Shown here: positions 26,518 through 34,552 of the stretch, one piece after another
Numbering within the stretch: the stretch's first letter is position 1
How the letters are laid out: every line of letters starts with the position of its first letter
Assembly (NCBI GenBank): GCA_005879805.1
Contig: VBKL01000085.1
Coordinates: forward strand, 1-48,877
From: Deltaproteobacteria bacterium
Lineage (GTDB): Bacteria > Myxococcota > Myxococcia > Myxococcales > 40CM-4-68-19
Length of the DNA: 48,877 bases
Reading direction: 5' to 3'
Program-made: the position numbers and the translations under genes
Notes under the pieces: generated by a model
What the model was told of the DNA's origin: nothing
Databases searched by the model: none
Seen by the model: the letters and a program-made list of their open reading frames with translations, nothing else

Positions 26518-26843
26518 CGAAGACCGTGACAGCGATCACGTTCGGAGGTGCCACCATCGGGAACGGCGCGCACCGTGGCGGACGGCGCGAATTACGTAAA
26601 CTCGACCATTTTTTCTTACGGCATGGCGACAAACTAACACTAATGCGGGAAACCCGTGCCCGATTGTATTTTTCAAACAGCGCCGAATCATCCGTCTTTT
26701 GACCGACTGCGGGTCGCCCCTCGAGTCGCGACGCGCCCGGTACTTCAAACTACTTCGACGCCGTGACCGTCGTTGAACCTTTTGCCTCCTCCCCGGAATG
26801 GATGGTCGAGCAGTTCATCCATTCCCAGGAAAGGGGCAATCTC
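26518..26843. other. non-coding divergent intergenic region
   Basis: About 325 bases between the multicopper oxidase and lipoprotein starts. It is clearly richer in A+T around 26590-26700 than the rest of the window and holds the palindrome TTACGTAA (near 26592) and the inverted repeat CGTGA-N6-TCACG (near 26524-26539). Both divergent promoters are probably here, but I cannot assign -35/-10 boxes with confidence. No convincing coding frame is present. Confidence 0.5.
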
Positions 26844-27950
26844 GTGACCAGGATCACGATTCCGTCGTACCGCTTCGTCTTTCGTGCAACGAACCTCGCC
26901 GCCGTCCTTCTCGCTGCCGCTTGCGGCGGCGGAGGCTACGGAGACGGCGGCGGCCCGCAGCCGATCCAGGACATGCAGGCAACCATCGGGCCGCAGGGCG
27001 GCGAGCTTGCCGGAGCCAAGGGCAGCGCGCTGGAAGGAGTGAAGCTCGTCGTTCCCGCGGGAGCGCTGGCGAGCGATACCCGGATCGCAATCAAGGCCGC
27101 CTCGACCGACGCCGCGCTTCCAGCCGGCACGAGCGGCGTCGGAAAGCAGATCCAGATCTCGCCGGCCGGCCTGCAACTCGCGCTGCCCGCCCAGCTCACG
27201 CTCCCGGTGGACGCATCGCAGGTGGAAGCGAACCTGCGCTTCGCCGAGGACGTCAAGGTGTGGGTGCAGGACGCCGGGCAGTGGGCGCAGACACAGCAGA
27301 TCGACGGGGCCGACGGCACCGTCACCATCGAGATTTCTTCGCTTGCCGCCGTCGCCGAGGCGGGAGTCGATCGCCCGGAGCCGCAGGACGTGGTGCGGTT
27401 CGATCTCCATCCCAACCCGCGGTTCTTGAACTGCTTCGCCCAGTTTCCCGGCGACGCGAACCGAACCCCGTCGGTCCAGGCGACCGTCGTGCGCGGCGAT
27501 CTCAACGACGAATTGACGCTGCGCGGCCGCAACATCAAGCCCGGTCTGCAATTCGATCTCTTCACCGTCCAGCGCTCGAGCCTCGACGCGGACGGGAAGG
27601 TGGATCCGACGGTCCCGAACTTCGGGCTCGCCTGGTACCAGTCGGAGGTAAAGGCGCGGAGCAACGGCGACGTCCGGGTGAAGATCCAGACCATCCTGCT
27701 CGACGAGATCTTCGGGTTCGATCCGATCGTCGGGCTCGGTCCGACCAACACCTTCCACATCGGGTTCTGGTTCGACAATCCCCAGGACGCGGCCGCGTGC
27801 GGATTCGATCCGAACCAGCCGACTCCTTTCAACGGCGACCACCACGCGGGACCGCTGGCAATGATCAGCGTCCCCGACGCGACCACCGGGCTCGGCCCGC
27901 TCTGCACCAAGCCGGATACGTCGACGGTCCCTGCCCACTGCAATCCGTGA
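26844..27950 (+). CDS. ZU5-like domain lipoprotein
   Basis: 368 residues from GTG 26844, with AGGAAAGGGG upstream; an earlier ATG at 26763 would place 27 residues before the signal peptide. The lipobox LAAAC is at the end of a signal starting TRITIPSYRFVFRATNLAAV, followed by a Gly-rich linker. A ZU5-like beta domain follows (IGPQGGELAGAKGSALEGV and LVVPAGALASDTRIAI). The C-terminal half is beta-rich with two cysteines and a HH pair (NGDHHAGPLAMI). It is probably anchored to the outer membrane. It diverges from the multicopper oxidase and precedes the ECF operon, separated from it by a strong hairpin. Confidence 0.78.
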   Translation: MTRITIPSYRFVFRATNLAAVLLAAACGGGGYGDGGGPQPIQDMQATIGPQGGELAGAKGSALEGVKLVVPAGALASDTRIAIKAASTDAALPAGTSGVGKQIQISPAGLQLALPAQLTLPVDASQVEANLRFAEDVKVWVQDAGQWAQTQQIDGADGTVTIEISSLAAVAEAGVDRPEPQDVVRFDLHPNPRFLNCFAQFPGDANRTPSVQATVVRGDLNDELTLRGRNIKPGLQFDLFTVQRSSLDADGKVDPTVPNFGLAWYQSEVKARSNGDVRVKIQTILLDEIFGFDPIVGLGPTNTFHIGFWFDNPQDAAACGFDPNQPTPFNGDHHAGPLAMISVPDATTGLGPLCTKPDTSTVPAHCNP

Positions 27951-27978
27951 AGATGGGCGTCGTGATCGCAATCACCCG

Positions 27979-28008
27979 GGCGGACACACGGATGGTCGTG
28001 TGTCCGCC
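27979..28008. terminator. strong hairpin between lipoprotein and sigma-factor genes
   Basis: GGCGGACACACG (27979-27990) and CGTGTGTCCGCC (27997-28008) form a perfect 12-bp stem with the six-base loop GATGGT, followed by TTTG. It lies 29 bases after the lipoprotein stop and just before the sigma-factor ATG. It is probably a terminator, or an attenuator/operator for the sigma gene. Confidence 0.6.
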
Positions 28009-28015
28009 TTTGCGC

Positions 28016-28666
28016 ATGGTACGTGAAGGCATCCTGGAAGATCTCAAGCCTCATGCAGTCGAGCCGTTCGCAGAGCCCGCGTCCGCGAACGAGACGCGCG
28101 GCACACCGGACGACGAGCTGGCGCTCATCCGCGCCACCGCCAAAGGAGATCGGGCCGCGTTCAAGACGCTCTACGATCGCTACGCTCCGAGGCTCGGCCG
28201 TTACCTGCTCCGATTGCTCAAGCGCCGCGAAGTCGTCGGCGAGGTGGTGAACGACGTCATGCTGGTCGCCTGGCAGAGCGCAGCCCGTTACGAGCCGCGA
28301 GCCTCGCGGCTCTCCAGCTGGCTCTTCGGAATCGCCCACAACAAGGCGCTCAAGGCGATGGAGCGGATGGGTGCGCGGAAGGAAGACCTTCTCGACGAAG
28401 AGGCGACGGAGGATTTCGCCTCCCGCGACGACGGGGCCACTCCCGAGCAGACCGCGATCGGGCACCAGACTGGCGCGGCGCTCCTCAGCGCTCTGGAAGG
28501 CCTCTCGCCGAACCACCGCGCGGTGATCGAGCTCGCCTTCGCGGAGGATTGCTCGTACCAGGAGATCGCGGAGATCACCGGGTGCCCCTTGAACACGGTC
28601 AAGACGAGGATGTTCCACGCCCGCAAGCAGCTGGCGCGGCTCCTCGCAGAGCGGAGCGGGCGATGA
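28016..28666 (+). CDS. ECF-type RNA polymerase sigma factor
   Basis: 216 residues from ATG 28016. ATGs at 27953 and 27992 lie before or inside the hairpin and are less likely; none of the three has a clear Shine-Dalgarno. Region 2 (about 45-115) has AFKTLYDRYAPRLGRYLLRL, VVNDVMLVAWQ and SRLSSWLFGIAHNKALK. Region 4 (about 160-210) has LSPNHRAVIELAFAEDCSYQ and the recognition helix GCPLNTVKTRMFHARKQL. Its stop overlaps the anti-sigma ATG (ATGA), so the pair is translationally coupled. It is expected to activate its own operon and envelope genes when released. Confidence 0.92.
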   Translation: MVREGILEDLKPHAVEPFAEPASANETRGTPDDELALIRATAKGDRAAFKTLYDRYAPRLGRYLLRLLKRREVVGEVVNDVMLVAWQSAARYEPRASRLSSWLFGIAHNKALKAMERMGARKEDLLDEEATEDFASRDDGATPEQTAIGHQTGAALLSALEGLSPNHRAVIELAFAEDCSYQEIAEITGCPLNTVKTRMFHARKQLARLLAERSGR

Positions 28667-29319
28667 CCGCCGAGCGCAGCCGGCAGCACGAGCTCGTCTT
28701 CCGATCGCTCCCCTTCTATGCCAACGGGACCTTGAATCCGCAGGAAACCGGGCAGTTGGAGGCGCACCTTGCCGGCTGCCTCTCCTGCCAGGCCGAGCTC
28801 GTTCGCTGGCGCGACCTCGCGGCGGCGGCAAGGTCGGGCCCGGAGTGGTCGCCGTCGCCGGCGGACTGGGCGGCGATGGAGTCGCGTATCGATCGGGCCG
28901 ACGGGCGCGCCCGCGACACTCCCATCGGTTTCCGGGAGACGATCCGCTCCTGGTTCGCGATTGCGCCGGCGCCGATGCGCTGGGCCTTCGCAGCCCAGGC
29001 GGCGCTGGTCGTCGTGCTGGCGGGAGCGCTGCTCTTCCGTCCCGGCGGCGCCAGGATCTACGAGACGCTTTCCACCCCGGAGAAGGTGGCTCCTTCCGAT
29101 CGTGCGCGGCTGCACGTCGTCTTCGCCGAGGATGCAACCGAACGGGAGATCCGCGCCGCGCTGCAAGACCTGAAAGCAGTGATCGTCTACGGCCCGTCGC
29201 CGACCGGCGTATACACGGTGGAGCTTCCCTTCGCCGCTTCGGCGCGCGAACAGCTCGACCAGGCGATCGCACGGGCGAAGGCGAACGTGAAGATCCGCTT
29301 CGCGGCGCCGCCGGGATGA
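28663..29319 (+). CDS. membrane anti-sigma factor with periplasmic I9/propeptide-like domain
   Basis: 218 residues. The N-terminal anti-sigma zinc finger is His35-x3-Cys39-x2-Cys42 (EAHLAGCLSCQAELVRW). A single membrane helix follows at about 107-126 (WAFAAQAALVVVLAGALLF). The remaining C-terminal segment, about residues 145-218, has the order strand (LHVVFAED), helix (TEREIRAALQDLK), strand (AVIVYG), strand (GVYTVELPF), helix (SAREQLDQAIARAKAN), strand (VKIRFAAP). That is the ferredoxin-like fold of subtilase propeptides (I9 / fervidolysin-type). It should hold the sigma factor at the membrane and sense something in the periplasm. The adjacent gene is an S8 protease. Confidence 0.85.
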   Translation: MTAERSRQHELVFRSLPFYANGTLNPQETGQLEAHLAGCLSCQAELVRWRDLAAAARSGPEWSPSPADWAAMESRIDRADGRARDTPIGFRETIRSWFAIAPAPMRWAFAAQAALVVVLAGALLFRPGGARIYETLSTPEKVAPSDRARLHVVFAEDATEREIRAALQDLKAVIVYGPSPTGVYTVELPFAASAREQLDQAIARAKANVKIRFAAPPG

Positions 29320-29329
29320 GAGGACTTCG

Positions 29330-30532
29330 ATGAGAACGATCGCAGGACTGCTCCTCGCGCTCGCCGCCGGCTGCGCTGGTACGCGGGCGGAATCACGTGG
29401 GCAGCAGCCGCGGCAGCTACAACCCGGTCAGATCATCGTCGTGCTGCCGGGCGACGACTCCTCGGCGCAGACCAAAGCCGAGCTCGCCGCGGAATATCGA
29501 TTACGGGAGATGGGCGCCTTCCCGCTCGCATCGATCGAGGTGGAATGCGTCGTCTTCCAGGTCGAGGCCGGCGCGGCGGCTCCCGAGGTCCTCGATCGCC
29601 TCCGCCGCGATCCTCGCGTCCAGGCCGCGCAGATCAACGAGACTTTCGAAGGCCTTTCGCAAGGCGGCGCCCGCTCCACGGCGGCTTTGCTGTACGGCCC
29701 GGCCCTGATCCACGCGGATGCGGCGCACCGGACCCGCACGGGAAAGGGAGTCAAGATCGCGATCATCGACACCGGCGTCGCCGCCGGGCATCCGGGTCTG
29801 CGCGGCCGCATCGCCGCTTCGGAGAACTTCGTCGACGGTGGAGAGACGAGCTTCGCAAGCGACCGTCACGGAACCGCGGTTGCCGGCGTCATCGCCGCGC
29901 GCGACCGGGACTATGCGGGAATGGCTCCCGACGCGGAGGTGATCGCGCTCAAGGCCTGCTGGTACCTCGACGCCGCGAGCGCCAAGGCGCTTTGCAGCAG
30001 CTGGACCCTGGCGAAGGCGGTGGACTACGCCATCCGATCCGGGGCGCGCGTGCTCAACATGAGTCTCGGCGGTCCGCCCGACGCGCTTCTGTCCCGTCTC
30101 ATCGGCCGGGCGGTCGAGCGCGGGATGATCGTCGTCGCTGCCGCGGCGGACGGAGGCGCTCCCGGATTCCCGGCCTCGCTGCCGATGGTGATCGCGGTCT
30201 TTGCCTGCGGAACGGGTGGCCAGGCCGAGGTACCGGGCTGGACGGCGGCGCGATTCGCGATCGCGGCGCCCGGCATCGACATCCTCACTACCGTCCCGCA
30301 GACGGGCTACGACTTCGTCTCGGGAAGCTCGCTGGCCGCGGCGCACGTGACCGGCGTCGTCGCTCTGCTCCTCGAAGAGGATCCCGCCCTCCGTCCGGCG
30401 GAGGCGCTCGATGTCCTGCGCGCTACTTCGCGGCCGCTGGCCGTCGCCGCGGCGAGCACGCCGTCCAGGGCGGGGCTCGTCGACGCCTGCGCGGCGCTCG
30501 GGAAGTTGACCGGGCGCGGAACCTGCCTCTGA
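29330..30532 (+). CDS. S8 subtilisin-like serine protease lipoprotein
   Basis: 400 residues, ATG 29330 with AGAGGA upstream. A short signal ends in LAAGC, a lipobox. Residues 30-110 are a propeptide-like domain (IIVVLPGDD, strand-helix-strand-strand-helix pattern). The catalytic triad is Asp147 (AIIDTGVAAGHPG), His180 (SDRHGTAVAG) and Ser334 (SGSSLAAAHVTG). The usual oxyanion Asn is Asp274 (VVAAAADGG where AAAGN-x-G is usual). The substrate is unknown; the position directly after the sigma/anti-sigma pair suggests it is a target or controller of that pair, possibly acting on the anti-sigma ectodomain. Confidence 0.9.
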   Translation: MRTIAGLLLALAAGCAGTRAESRGQQPRQLQPGQIIVVLPGDDSSAQTKAELAAEYRLREMGAFPLASIEVECVVFQVEAGAAAPEVLDRLRRDPRVQAAQINETFEGLSQGGARSTAALLYGPALIHADAAHRTRTGKGVKIAIIDTGVAAGHPGLRGRIAASENFVDGGETSFASDRHGTAVAGVIAARDRDYAGMAPDAEVIALKACWYLDAASAKALCSSWTLAKAVDYAIRSGARVLNMSLGGPPDALLSRLIGRAVERGMIVVAAAADGGAPGFPASLPMVIAVFACGTGGQAEVPGWTAARFAIAAPGIDILTTVPQTGYDFVSGSSLAAAHVTGVVALLLEEDPALRPAEALDVLRATSRPLAVAAASTPSRAGLVDACAALGKLTGRGTCL

Positions 30533-30545
30533 GCGGAGCAGCGCT

Positions 30546-31559
30546 CTAAGCGTTGGCGGCGGCTTCCGCGGCCATCAGCGCGGCGCCGATGATCGCCGCC
30601 TCCTCGCCGAGCGCCGGAGTTGCGACCTCGAGAACCGCCAGCGCCGACCGGGAGGCGTGCTGCGCGACCGACTGCTGCGTCCCGCGGCGCATCCGCGGAG
30701 AGCTGGCGAGCAGCGTGCCTCCGAGGAGCAGCCGCGACGGGTTCAGGGCCGTCACCAGATTGGCTACGGCGAGACCGAGAAGGCGCGACGCCTCGTCGAG
30801 AAGATGGATCGCCAGATCATCGCCCGCGTCGGCGGCGCGCTCCATCGCCGCCGCGTTGATGCGGTCCGGGTCGCCGTCGGCGTGCTCGAGGAGCCTGCGC
30901 CCGACGGCCGGAGTCTTACCGACGGCTTTTGCCGCCGCCGAAGCGATCCGCAGGTCGTCGCGCGCCCAGGCAGCGAGGCTCGGCGCGGAGGCGTAGGCGT
31001 CGAGGCACCCCCGGTGTCCGCACGCGCAAGCGCGCCCGCCCGGATGGATATTCACGTGACCCAGATCGCCAGCCGCGCCGGAGACGCCCTCCTGCAGCCT
31101 GCCGCCGAGGACGATGCCCGCTCCGACCGTGGCGCCGACGAGGACGACCACCAGATCGTCGGCGCCCTTTCCCGCCCCGGCGGCGCGCTCGGCCCAGGTC
31201 GCGGCGGCGACATCCGAGGATAGTTTGATGAAGAGCTTGGGCGCGCGCGCCTGCACCAGCTTCTGCAGTTCGACGTCGCGCCAGCCGAGGCCCGGTGCGC
31301 TCAGCACCATTCCGTTGCTTTTCCCGATCTGGCCTTGCACCCCGAGCCCCAAGGCCCTCATCTCGGCGAAGGGGATCCCGGCCGCGCCGCAAGCCGTCTT
31401 GGCGGCGCGGACCACGGCCTCCACCACCTGCGGCGGCTCCTTGCTGACCAGGCGATGCTTGTCCTCGCCGAGGATGCGCCCTAGCGGATCGATCACCGCG
31501 GCGCGCACGTTGCTCGCGCCGACGTCGATGCCCAGCGTCAAGTCGTCGCGGTTCCGCAC
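30546..31559 (-). CDS. ROK-family sugar kinase (glucokinase-like)
   Basis: 337 residues from GTG 31559. The phosphate-1 motif is LGIDVGASNVRAAVID; GVQGQIG and the phosphate-2 region LVGATVGAGIVLGGRL follow. The ROK zinc site CACGHRGCLDAYAS with a preceding HVNIHPGG is complete. There is no N-terminal helix-turn-helix, so it is a kinase rather than a ROK repressor; glucose or another hexose is likely. It lies 12 bases downstream of the phosphomannomutase gene, fitting a hexose-phosphate pathway. Confidence 0.9.
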   Translation of the reverse strand: MRNRDDLTLGIDVGASNVRAAVIDPLGRILGEDKHRLVSKEPPQVVEAVVRAAKTACGAAGIPFAEMRALGLGVQGQIGKSNGMVLSAPGLGWRDVELQKLVQARAPKLFIKLSSDVAAATWAERAAGAGKGADDLVVVLVGATVGAGIVLGGRLQEGVSGAAGDLGHVNIHPGGRACACGHRGCLDAYASAPSLAAWARDDLRIASAAAKAVGKTPAVGRRLLEHADGDPDRINAAAMERAADAGDDLAIHLLDEASRLLGLAVANLVTALNPSRLLLGGTLLASSPRMRRGTQQSVAQHASRSALAVLEVATPALGEEAAIIGAALMAAEAAANA

Positions 31560-31571
31560 CCGCGCACAGTA

Positions 31572-32948
31572 TCAGGCGGAGAGCTCCCGCCGCACCTCCT
31601 CCACCACGCCTTCGACCAGCTTCTGGAGCTCGCGCAGCCCCGCCTCGCTCTCCGACTCGTAGCGCAGGACGAGCAGCGGCTGCGTGTTGGAAGCGCGGAT
31701 GAGGCCCCACCCGCCCGGAACGATGACGCGCACGCCGTCCACCTCGATGGTCCGCCCGTGCTTCCGGAGCTTCTCCTTGGCCTTCTCCACCGCCGCGAAC
31801 TTCTTGTCGTCGGGGAAGTCCTTTCGGATCTCCGGCGAGGAGAACGTGCGGGGAACGTCTCCGAGCAACTGCGAGAAGGGGACGTCCTTGCGGGCGACCA
31901 GCTCCAGGAGGCGCGCCGCCGAGTAGATGCCGTCGTCGAACCCGTAATAGCGGTGGCGGAAGAAGAGGTGGCCGCTCATCTCTCCGGCGAGTAGCGCGCC
32001 CTCCTCCTTCATCTTCGCCTTGATGAGCGAGTGCCCCGCCTTCCACATGATGGCGCGGCCGCCGCGCTTCTCGATGTCGTCGTAGAGCGTCTGCGAGCAC
32101 TTCACCTCGCTGACGATGGTGGCGCCGGGATGATCCTCGAGGACGTCGCGGGCGAAGAGGAGGAGGAGCTGGTCGCCCCAGAGGATCTGACCTTTCTCGT
32201 CGACCGCGCCGAGGCGATCGGAATCGCCGTCGAAGGCGACGCCGAGATCGGCGCCCTCGGCGCGCACCTTCTCCTGCAGGTCCTTCAGGTTCTCGGCAAC
32301 GGTCGGGTCGGGATGGTGATTGGGGAAGGTCCCGTCGAGATCGCAGAACAGCTCGATTATCTCATGGCCGAGCGCGCGCAACAGCCGCGGAGCGATGATG
32401 GCGCCGGTGCCGTTGCCGGGATCGACGACCACCTTGAGCTTGCGCGCCGATTTCCCCAAGGTCTGGGTGACGAAGTGCAGGTACGGCGTGATGATGTCGT
32501 ACTCCGCCTCGCGACCTCTCCGCTTCTGCGGCCCGGGCTGCGCGAGCACGTGCTTCTTGAGCGCCTGCACCTCGGGTCCCGCCATGGTGCTCTTGCCGAT
32601 GCCCACCTTGAAACCGTTGTACTCGGGAGGGTTGTGCGAGCCGGTGATCATGCAGAGGCCGTCCACCGGCAAGGTGTTGGCGGCGAAGTAGGTGAGCGGC
32701 GTGGGCACGACCCCGATTGCGATGACGTCGATGCCCTGCTCGCGCACGCCGCGCGCGAAGCCGCGGGCCAGCTCGGGGCTCGACGTGCGGTGATCGCGGC
32801 CCAGCACGATCGCTTGCGCGGCGGGATCCCGTTCGAGCAGATATCTGCCGAATCCACGGCCGAGCGCCTCGGCGAATCCTGGCGTCAGCTCGGTGGCGGT
32901 GAGGCCGCGTACGTCGTACTCGCGGAAGACGTGCTGGGGGATCGCCAT
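31572..32948 (-). CDS. phosphomannomutase/phosphoglucomutase
   Basis: 458 residues from ATG 32948 (MAIPQHVFREYDVRG); the frame stays open upstream but that is shadow of the peptidase gene. The phosphoserine loop is CMITGSHNPPEYNGFKVG, the metal loop AFDGDSDRLG, the sugar-binding loop GEMSGHLFF and the phosphate-binding loop WGLIRASNTQP. This is the AlgC-type bifunctional enzyme pattern. It interconverts hexose 1- and 6-phosphates and would supply mannose-1-phosphate to the manC product elsewhere in the window. Confidence 0.93.
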   Translation of the reverse strand: MAIPQHVFREYDVRGLTATELTPGFAEALGRGFGRYLLERDPAAQAIVLGRDHRTSSPELARGFARGVREQGIDVIAIGVVPTPLTYFAANTLPVDGLCMITGSHNPPEYNGFKVGIGKSTMAGPEVQALKKHVLAQPGPQKRRGREAEYDIITPYLHFVTQTLGKSARKLKVVVDPGNGTGAIIAPRLLRALGHEIIELFCDLDGTFPNHHPDPTVAENLKDLQEKVRAEGADLGVAFDGDSDRLGAVDEKGQILWGDQLLLLFARDVLEDHPGATIVSEVKCSQTLYDDIEKRGGRAIMWKAGHSLIKAKMKEEGALLAGEMSGHLFFRHRYYGFDDGIYSAARLLELVARKDVPFSQLLGDVPRTFSSPEIRKDFPDDKKFAAVEKAKEKLRKHGRTIEVDGVRVIVPGGWGLIRASNTQPLLVLRYESESEAGLRELQKLVEGVVEEVRRELSA

Positions 32949-32980
32949 GGCGCGGGGATTGCCTTGCGGCCCGCGTTTCG

Positions 32981-34552
32981 TCAAGGCGGAACTGCCGCCT
33001 TCTCGACCGGCCCGAAGCCGAGTTTCTCCAGCTCTGCGCGCGCGTCGCCAACGGGTCCTACGATCACCACCGGCCACGATTCCGGCTTGACCCACTTCTT
33101 GACCACGTCCACCACCTGCTCGCGCGTCAGCGCCTGCGCCCGGTCGGGCAGCGTCTTGTAGTAGTCGAGGGGCCGGCCCAGCACGACGAGGTTGGCCATC
33201 GCGCTCGCCACCGCGTCGCTCGTCTCGAGCTGGGACGGCAGCGTGCGGATGTACGTGTCGCGGGCGCGGCGAAGCTCGTCCTCGGTCATGTCGCCCGAGG
33301 CGAAAGCGGCGATCTCCTTCTCGTACTCGGCCGCGGCGGGAACGGTGCTCTTGGCAATGATGCCGCCCTGGGCGCGAAAGTTCCCGGACAAGCGGCCGAG
33401 CTGCAACGCGGAGAAGACGCCGTAGCTGTACCCGTGCTTCTCGCGCAGGTTGAGGTTGAGGCGGCTGGTGAAGACGCCGCCCAGTACGTTGTTGGCGATT
33501 TCCAGCGGCACCGCGTCGGGGTCGCGCGCCGGGAAGAGCGGGCCCACCACCCAGACCTGCGACTGCGTCGCGGAAGGCTTCTCCACGAGAGAGATGAAGC
33601 GCTTTCCGGCGGGACGCGGCGGCGGAAGCTCGAGCTCGGGCATCGGCCGCGGGCGCCAGCTCGCGAACGCGCGCTCGAGCAATTTCATCGCCTCGTCGGG
33701 GTCGACGTCGCCGGCCACCGCGATGACCGAGTCGTTCGGCACCCACCATGCCTTGTGCTGCGCCGCGATCTCCCTCCGCTGGATCTTCTGGACGATCGCG
33801 GGCGTCCCGGAGTCGGGCTGACCGAGGGGATGGTCAGCGCCATACATCAGGCGCCGCGCCTCGTCGGCGGCGAGCTGTCCGATGTTGGCCTGCTTCTGCA
33901 GAAGGCGCGCGAGGCGCAGCGTGCGAACGCGCTCGACGTCGGCGGGCCGGAACGCCGGCTGGGTGACGACGTCGGCGAGGATGTCGAGGCCCTTCGGCAG
34001 CCGCTCGCTCAGGCAGTTGAGATGCACCGCGGTGCTCTCGTTCCCGGCGCTGGAGGTGAGGTGCGCTGCGATGTCCTCGATGTCCCGGGCGAGCTGCTCG
34101 GCGGATCGCTTGCGCGTCCCCTCGAGGACCGCGTCCGCCACCAGCTCGGCGAGGCCGGCCTTGGCGATGGGAACGGCGTCGACGCCGTGGAGGAGCCGCA
34201 CCTCGACGGCGACGAGGGGAACCGAGTGATTCGGGACGATGAGCACCCGGGCGCCGTTCTTCAGCTTGCGCTCGATGGGCACCGGCGCATCGAACTTCGC
34301 GGCGCGCTGGACCGGTTCGGGACGCCCGTTGCGGAACGGCTGATCGGGCATGAGCGGCGGCTCGCTCGGCTTCTGCGGCTCGGGCGCGCGCGACGCCGCG
34401 CTGGCCGGAGGCGCGGGCGTGGGCTCCTTGACGACCGGGGCGGCGACGCCTGCATCGGGCTGCGATCCCAGCGGAACACCGTCGGGCCTGGTCTGCGAGC
34501 CGCTGCAGGCGGCGAAGACGAGAGCGCCGGCGACAATGGGCAGGATCTTCAT
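32981..34552 (-). CDS. M16-family peptidase-like lipoprotein lacking the zinc motif
   Basis: 523 residues, ATG 34552 overlapping the upstream stop (ATGA). A lipobox-like FAACSG follows a short leader and then a long Pro/Ala linker (to about residue 80). The M16 fold continues with LKNGARVLIVPNHSVPLVAV. Where HxxEH is expected there is AKAGLAELVADAVLEGT, so the zinc ligands are absent. The second half has NVLGGVFTSRLNLNLREKHG and YSYGVFSAL, typical of the non-catalytic partner. It is expected to form a heterodimer with the catalytic M16 protein encoded just upstream. Confidence 0.87.
   Translation of the reverse strand: MKILPIVAGALVFAACSGSQTRPDGVPLGSQPDAGVAAPVVKEPTPAPPASAASRAPEPQKPSEPPLMPDQPFRNGRPEPVQRAAKFDAPVPIERKLKNGARVLIVPNHSVPLVAVEVRLLHGVDAVPIAKAGLAELVADAVLEGTRKRSAEQLARDIEDIAAHLTSSAGNESTAVHLNCLSERLPKGLDILADVVTQPAFRPADVERVRTLRLARLLQKQANIGQLAADEARRLMYGADHPLGQPDSGTPAIVQKIQRREIAAQHKAWWVPNDSVIAVAGDVDPDEAMKLLERAFASWRPRPMPELELPPPRPAGKRFISLVEKPSATQSQVWVVGPLFPARDPDAVPLEIANNVLGGVFTSRLNLNLREKHGYSYGVFSALQLGRLSGNFRAQGGIIAKSTVPAAAEYEKEIAAFASGDMTEDELRRARDTYIRTLPSQLETSDAVASAMANLVVLGRPLDYYKTLPDRAQALTREQVVDVVKKWVKPESWPVVIVGPVGDARAELEKLGFGPVEKAAVPP

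Noticed and set aside
26536-26748. Short frames in the divergent intergenic region
   Set aside because: No ribosome-binding site, no hydrophobic core and no family character; A+T-rich regulatory DNA is more likely.
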